From assembly GCA_945862315.1 (NCBI GenBank), contig CAMAXW010000011.1, forward strand, positions 1 to 32,000: a stretch of DNA of 32,000 nt. The letters run 5' to 3'. Origin of the DNA: Klebsiella pneumoniae (GTDB taxonomy: Bacteria > Pseudomonadota > Gammaproteobacteria > Ga0077536). Both the position numbers and the translations under genes were made by a program. Positions 30,735 to 32,000 of this stretch are shown here, in pieces; position 1 is the first letter of the stretch, and every line of letters starts with the position of its first letter. Below the pieces are notes generated by a model, which saw only the letters and a list, made by a program, of their open reading frames with translations, did not search any database and had not been told where the DNA came from.

Positions 30735-31289
30735 ATGGCAGTGTCCTCGCCCACCCATTCCTCTGCGCCCATCATGCTGAACGGGCTGCGAAAAAACTTT
30801 TACACGCACGAAGAACTGCTGTCCTGTGGACGTGGCAAGCTGTTCGGGCCGGGTAACGCGCAGTTGCCCTCACCACCCATGTTGATGTTCGACCGCATCG
30901 TGCACATCGACGACAAGGGCGGGCGCTACGGCAAAGGCGAAATTATTGCCGAACTTGATATCGATCCCACGTTGTGGTTTTTCCAATGCCATTTTGAAGG
31001 TGATCCGGTCATGCCCGGTTGCCTAGGGCTGGATGCCATGTGGCAACTCATCGGTTTTTTCTTGGCGTGGAACGGGGGCTTAGGCCGCGGACGGGCGCTC
31101 GGCGGTAGCGAAATTCAGTTTTCCGGGCAGGTTCCTCCGGACAAAAAACTGATCACCTACCGCATCGACATTCGCCGCATGGTGCAACGTGGACTCACGA
31201 TGGGCATCGCGGACGCCACCATGTCGGTCGATGGTCAACAGATTTACACCGGAACGAGTCTGCGAGTTGGCTTGTTTACCGAGATTTAA
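30735..31289 (+). CDS. fabA: 3-hydroxydecanoyl-ACP dehydratase/isomerase
   Basis: FabA dehydrates 3-hydroxyacyl-ACP and isomerises the trans-2 to the cis-3 decenoyl form, the branch point of anaerobic unsaturated fatty acid synthesis. The hot-dog fold enzyme shows catalytic H86 in [11 protein letters not shown] and D100 in [10 protein letters not shown], matching H70 and D84 of E. coli. Its 184 residues exceed the usual 172 because of an N-terminal tail of about 14 residues. [16 protein letters not shown] is also typical. The usual partner fabB is not adjacent. The gene converges on hemL. Confidence 0.96.
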   Translation: MAVSSPTHSSAPIMLNGLRKNFYTHEELLSCGRGKLFGPGNAQLPSPPMLMFDRIVHIDDKGGRYGKGEIIAELDIDPTLWFFQCHFEGDPVMPGCLGLDAMWQLIGFFLAWNGGLGRGRALGGSEIQFSGQVPPDKKLITYRIDIRRMVQRGLTMGIADATMSVDGQQIYTGTSLRVGLFTEI

Positions 31290-31292
31290 ATC

Positions 31293-31314
31293 CTCCGCTG
31301 CGCAGTCAGCGGAG
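31293..31314. terminator. Hairpin between convergent fabA and hemL
   Basis: CTCCGCTG (31293-31300) and CAGCGGAG (31307-31314) pair perfectly around CGCAGT, four bases from each flanking stop codon. On the minus strand an AT-rich stretch follows (31283-31290). It could serve as a two-way terminator. Confidence 0.6.
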
Positions 31315-31317
31315 AAC

Positions 31318-32000
31318 TCAGCGCTTTAACTGCCCAAAGGCCCGCTCTGCGGCGTCGAGGGTAGCGTCGACCACCTCGGCCGTGTGTGCCGAGGAAATAA
31401 ATGCGGCCTCATAAGCGGACGGTGCCAAATACACCCCTGCCGCCAACATGGCATGAAAAAACACCTTGAAACGCTCAATGTTGCACGCCGCTACGTGCTC
31501 GAAAGTCTCAACGCGTTCCTGATCCGTAAAGAAAAAGCCAAACATGCCAGGCACTTCGTTCACCACGAGCGGGATTCCCGCCCGGCGTGCTGCGGCAATG
31601 AGTCCGGTTGTGAGTTGGTGGGTGCGCTCAGCCAACGCGCGGTGAAACCCCGGCGCTGATACCAGCGCCAGCGTGGCTAATCCGCTGGCCATCGCGAGTG
31701 GATTGCCCGATAGCGTGCCCGCCTGATAAATCGCCCCGCTGGGCGCGATATGCGACATGATTTCTGCGCTGCCCGCGAAGGCGCCGACGGGTAGACCGCC
31801 ACCGATGATTTTCCCCAACACCGTTAGGTCAGGCTGGATGCCGTATAGGCCCTGTGCGCCACCGGCATGCACGCGAAATCCGGTCATGACTTCATCGAGA
31901 ATTAAAACCGTGCCATAGCGCGTGCAAATCTCCCTCAATCCTGCCAGAAAACCTGCCCGGGGTAGGATGCAGTTCATGTTGCCGGCGATAGGTTCTACGA
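31318..32000 (-). CDS. hemL: Glutamate-1-semialdehyde 2,1-aminomutase (partial, 5' end off window)
   Basis: HemL converts glutamate-1-semialdehyde to 5-aminolevulinate with PLP, supplying HemB. About 226 C-terminal residues of a protein usually near 427 are visible. The frame is open to the window edge; the first visible residues are VEPIAGNMN, so the ATG at 31977 is internal. [11 protein letters not shown] holds the cofactor aspartate, and the PLP lysine is in [15 protein letters not shown] (codon 31810-31812). [17 protein letters not shown] follows. The stop lies next to the hairpin shared with fabA. Confidence 0.96.
   Translation of the reverse strand, partial: VEPIAGNMNCILPRAGFLAGLREICTRYGTVLILDEVMTGFRVHAGGAQGLYGIQPDLTVLGKIIGGGLPVGAFAGSAEIMSHIAPSGAIYQAGTLSGNPLAMASGLATLALVSAPGFHRALAERTHQLTTGLIAAARRAGIPLVVNEVPGMFGFFFTDQERVETFEHVAACNIERFKVFFHAMLAAGVYLAPSAYEAAFISSAHTAEVVDATLDAAERAFGQLKR

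Overview
The window looks like a chromosomal segment of a gammaproteobacterium. The strongest evidence is gene order. The block mnmG-rsmG-parA-parB-atpI-B-E-F-H-A-G-D-C-glmU (13841-26815) is the arrangement typical of that class. It is accompanied by two-subunit glycyl-tRNA synthetase (glyQS), the heptose phosphatase gmhB (an LPS-making, Gram-negative cell), fabA, and a PhoP/PhoQ-like two-component system. The DNA is GC-rich by eye, genes are tightly packed, and I see no tRNA, rRNA, CRISPR array, insertion sequence or prophage. The species cannot be named from the sequence.

Layout. (1) 1-801, minus strand: 5' part of a PLP-dependent cysteine desulfurase-like gene, divergent from an amidohydrolase at 1379-2521 across a 577-base spacer that holds inverted repeats. 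(2) 2799-8102, minus strand: operon glyQ-glyS-gmhB-plsC-hemB, with a good promoter just upstream of glyQ (8149-8177). (3) 8257-8820, plus strand: an unrecognised protein. (4) 8829-13561, minus strand: four coupled genes for an ABC ATPase, an ABC-2 permease, a GldG-like protein and a DUF4340 protein. (5) 13841-18184, plus strand: mnmG, rsmG, parA, parB. (6) 18310-25293: the complete nine-gene F1Fo ATP synthase operon with a near-consensus promoter at its head and a long hairpin on the last stop codon. (7) 25439-28212: glmU, rraA and a nitrilase-family amidase. (8) 28283-30679: a PepSY-like periplasmic protein, a response regulator and a sensor kinase. (9) 30735-31289: fabA, converging on the 3' part of hemL (31318-32000), with a hairpin between them.

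How the genes fit together. Most are housekeeping: translation (glyQS, mnmG, rsmG), envelope and lipid precursors (gmhB, plsC, glmU, fabA), tetrapyrrole synthesis (hemB, hemL), chromosome partition (parAB) and energy (atp). The least explained parts are the ABC/GldG/DUF4340 operon, which sits directly upstream of mnmG and divergent from it, where mnmE is often found in related genomes; the unknown protein at 8257-8820; the PepSY-regulator-kinase module with an 8-bp inverted repeat at its first ribosome-binding region; and a possible AUC start codon for plsC.
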